Of a DNA stretch of 64,000 nt, positions 62,443 to 64,000 are shown one piece after another. Under the pieces are notes generated by a model that did no database searches, was not told the DNA's origin, and saw nothing but the letters and a program-made list of their open reading frames with translations. The first letter of the stretch is position 1. Each line of letters begins with the position of its first letter. Both the position numbers and the translations under genes were made by a program. Where the stretch lies: contig DAOUME010000030.1 in NCBI GenBank assembly GCA_034411995.1, positions 74,845 through 138,844 on the forward strand, in the 5' to 3' direction. Source of the stretch: JAUVXJ01 sp034411995. GTDB taxonomy: Bacteria; Chloroflexota; Anaerolineae; UBA7937; B3-Chlor.

Positions 62443-62619
62443 TCAACCTCCTTGGTGTGCTGATTCTTCGCTCGCTATGGGTCGTTGCTTTCTGGTCCAG
62501 GCCGCTAGGGCATCGGGCCTGATCGGCCCCAGGTAGCGCTGGCTGGCATGGCGGAAGCCCACATTGGCCTGGAGCAGGTAGGCGAGGAGCATCACGATCA
62601 CGAACAGCAGTAGCAGCAT
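62443..62619 (-). pseudogene. Decayed third TauE/SafE copy (58-codon remnant frame)
   Basis: The minus-strand frame from ATG 62619 reads MLLLLFVIVMLLAYLLQANV, almost the same as the start of the intact TauE/SafE genes at 60858 and 59944, and its upstream flank (CATCTCGGTGAACCGCC) matches theirs. After about 22 residues similarity ends and the frame runs through unrelated residues to TGA at 62445-62443, directly before the isochorismatase-family ATG. It is a truncated duplicate that may now serve as a short leader peptide. Confidence 0.65.
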
Positions 62620-62777
62620 GGCGGTTCACCGAGATGGGCCTATCGAAGCATGTCCTGAGCGCGGGGGAAAGGGAGGCACCCAGAGGCGAGCGGCAGGGGG
62701 CGCGCCAGGCTGAGTCCCACCGCCACGAAGGGTAAGCGGGCTGAAGGCGGCGGCGCCTTGCGCCTTGCCAGCTGCCC

Positions 62778-63002
62778 CTACGGCGAGTCTGAGGGGGCAG
62801 CGACGTACTCTGCGAAGGAATGGGGCTCGGGGACTGGCAACTTATCTTCGAGCAAGCCACGGATGTGCATTTCGATGGCCTCGTACATATTTCTCGCGAT
62901 CTGCTCGCGGCTCTCTCCTGTGGCTACGCATCCCGGCAAATCCGGTGAATACGCCGAGTAGTTGCCATTCGCTTTTTCGATGACCACCAGAAAGCGATAC
63001 AT
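62778..63002 (-). CDS. hicB: HicB-family antitoxin
   Basis: A 74-residue protein, MYRFLVVIEKANGNYSAYSP DLPGCVATGESREQIARNMYEAIEMHI, the classic HicB partial RNase-H fold, without the extra C-terminal DNA-binding domain. It starts at the ATG at 63002, inside the 3' end of hicA and in another frame. The tail ends FAEYVAAPSDSP. It neutralises HicA by occluding its active site. Confidence 0.88.
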   Translation of the reverse strand: MYRFLVVIEKANGNYSAYSPDLPGCVATGESREQIARNMYEAIEMHIRGLLEDKLPVPEPHSFAEYVAAPSDSP

Positions 63003-63217
63003 CTTATGTACCTGCCCTCTCCCTCTGCTGGCTTCTGCACCTGCGCCTGCTTGAAGATGCTGTTCAGCGTCCCGGGAGCTAAACCGTGAGCGGGATGACC
63101 GGCAATCGCGACACGGCCTGGTTTGTCGGGGTGCTTGTACTGGCGGTGACTGCCTCTCGTGGCCACCAGGTACCAACCATCTTCCTCAATCAGCTTGATG
63201 ACTTCACGAACCTTCAT
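62924..63217 (-). CDS. hicA: HicA-family mRNA interferase toxin, extended C-terminus
   Basis: The first about 60 residues are a normal HicA: MKVREVIKLIEEDGWYLVATRGSHRQYKHPDKPGRVAI, with the catalytic His in GSHRQYKHP, and LAPGTLNSIFKQAQ. Typical HicA ends there; this frame continues to 97 residues, overlapping hicB by 79 nt out of frame (IRCIAFWWSSKKRMATTRRIHRICRDA). The extension probably results from loss of the original stop, by point mutation or a small frameshift. HicA is a double-stranded-RNA-binding-domain-like ribonuclease that halts translation. Confidence 0.85.
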   Translation of the reverse strand: MKVREVIKLIEEDGWYLVATRGSHRQYKHPDKPGRVAIAGHPAHGLAPGTLNSIFKQAQVQKPAEGEGRYIRCIAFWWSSKKRMATTRRIHRICRDA

Positions 63218-63334
63218 TGCCTTTCATCTGGCCGCGTCCATCAACCCTCACGAGAAAAGTGGGGCAGTGGCCACCTGGAGAAGTATAGCACCCCGTTGAC
63301 GCCGCTGCAAGAGAGACTACTGTGAAAGGCGATG

Positions 63335-64000
63335 CGGTCCATCCCCACGCGTGTAGGAAACACAGCCCCTGGGACCGCCAAGCCCCAGCTTGGCCGGTTC
63401 ACCCCCACGCGTGTCGCGAATACGAGCACCAAAGCGCGAGGGCAACAACCAAGGCACGCGTCACCGCGGCGCGCGGGGGGTAGGAACACGAAAGGCCGAA
63501 AGCACGAATCGGCGCAACGCGCGCCTCCGCGCGGGGAGCGCGAACACGAACGGGCAAATGGCGGCACCCCTCTTACCCCGATGTGTGGCGAAATCGCGCG
63601 CTCCTTAGTCTCGCCATTTCGCGATTCGCCGTTCACCCCCACGCGTGTGGGGAATACGCCTCTCAATGCAAGCCACCGCGCCCTGTTCAGCGGTTCACCC
63701 CCACGCGTGTGGGGAATACGATGGAGCGCCAGCACCAAGCATTGCTGTTGAGCGGTTCACCCCCACGCGTGTGGGGAATACGGCAGCACTTCAGGCCCTG
63801 CGCCTTGAGCCAGCGGTTCACCCCCACGCGTGTGGGGAATACGGCCGATTCCCTACGCGATCTGCATTGCGGCCGGTTCACCCCCACGCGTGTGGGGAAT
63901 ACTGGACTGGTTGGATCTGAAATGTAGCAGGATCCGGTTCACCCCCACGCGTCTGGGGAATACTGAATATCAGCAGGCTGCGGCCCATCGAAAGACGGTT
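63335..64000 (-). CRISPR. Type I-E-like CRISPR array, trailer end inside window
   Basis: Repeats of 29 nt occur at 63629-63657, 63691-63719, 63753-63781, 63814-63842, 63874-63902 and 63935-63963, and another begins at 63996 and runs off the window. Spacers are 33, 33, 32, 31, 32 and 32 nt. The repeat core CCCCCACGCGTGTGGGG is a hairpin; read on the minus strand the repeat starts GTATTCCCCACACG and ends GTGAACCG, the type I-E pattern, so the array is transcribed leftward. Two clearly related but degenerate repeats lie at 63335-63363 and 63395-63423, with three weaker ones between 63461 and 63596. Decay at this end fits the leader-distal trailer. No cas gene is in the window. Confidence 0.93.

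Overview
The window looks like the chromosome of an uncultured anaerobic bacterium, most likely a Chloroflexota (Anaerolineae-type) member. This is inferred from moderately high G+C, glycyl-radical and tungsten aldehyde oxidoreductase enzymes, lipoproteins with long Thr/Pro linkers, small membrane proteins with SPxSPxSP linkers and LysM/M23 lipoproteins. No rRNA or phylogenetic marker strong enough to settle the taxon is present. Almost everything is on the minus strand.

Left region, 1-8455: an aldehyde:ferredoxin oxidoreductase (AOR) island. Read in transcription order (right to left) it is a consensus promoter with palindromic operator candidates, a GntR/FCD regulator, two AOR paralogues, a polyferredoxin, an FMN flavoprotein, a second polyferredoxin and a third AOR cut by the window edge. 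Region 8456-15377 carries an S9 prolyl-oligopeptidase-type peptidase and a small carbohydrate cassette (BtpA-family protein, FGGY kinase, TIM-barrel epimerase). At 15986-17251 is a plus-strand homologue of nickel-pincer lactate racemase.

Central region, 17736-39575: a roughly 22 kb unidirectional catabolic cluster headed by a second GntR/FCD regulator with a perfect TTGACA-N17-TATAAT promoter. It contains a class III CoA-transferase, an MFS carrier with one in-frame TGA, a uroporphyrinogen-decarboxylase-fold protein, two paralogous glycyl radical enzymes (GREs), a complete peptide/nickel-type ABC importer, an MmgE/PrpD remnant, an acyl-CoA ligase, a GRE-activating enzyme and two proteins of the 2-hydroxyacyl-CoA dehydratase/benzoyl-CoA reductase family. 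With the AOR island this suggests import of a small substrate, radical C-X bond cleavage giving an aldehyde, oxidation by AOR, and CoA activation and reduction/dehydration of the acid. The substrate cannot be read from the sequence. The GREs carry Cys-Leu-Asp where most eliminating GREs have Cys-Val-Glu.

Right region, 39838-63217: mostly housekeeping and envelope genes. These are tRNA-Arg(CCG), a GNAT acetyltransferase, a GT39-type glycosyltransferase behind two Pro-rich membrane proteins, proC, sfsA between two paralogous unknown proteins, ligA, an ABC exporter whose permease is fused to a SpoIIM-like domain, three tandem plus-strand single-helix microproteins, an EEP-family membrane protein, a LysM/M23 lipoprotein, a toxin-antitoxin pair with an amber-killed RelE toxin, a solute-binding protein with nested N-N-C-C architecture, two TauE/SafE paralogues plus a decayed third copy, an ICMT-like methyltransferase, an isochorismatase-family hydrolase and HicAB. 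The window ends in a type I-E-like CRISPR array read on the minus strand, with its decayed trailer end inside the window and the leader and any cas genes outside it.
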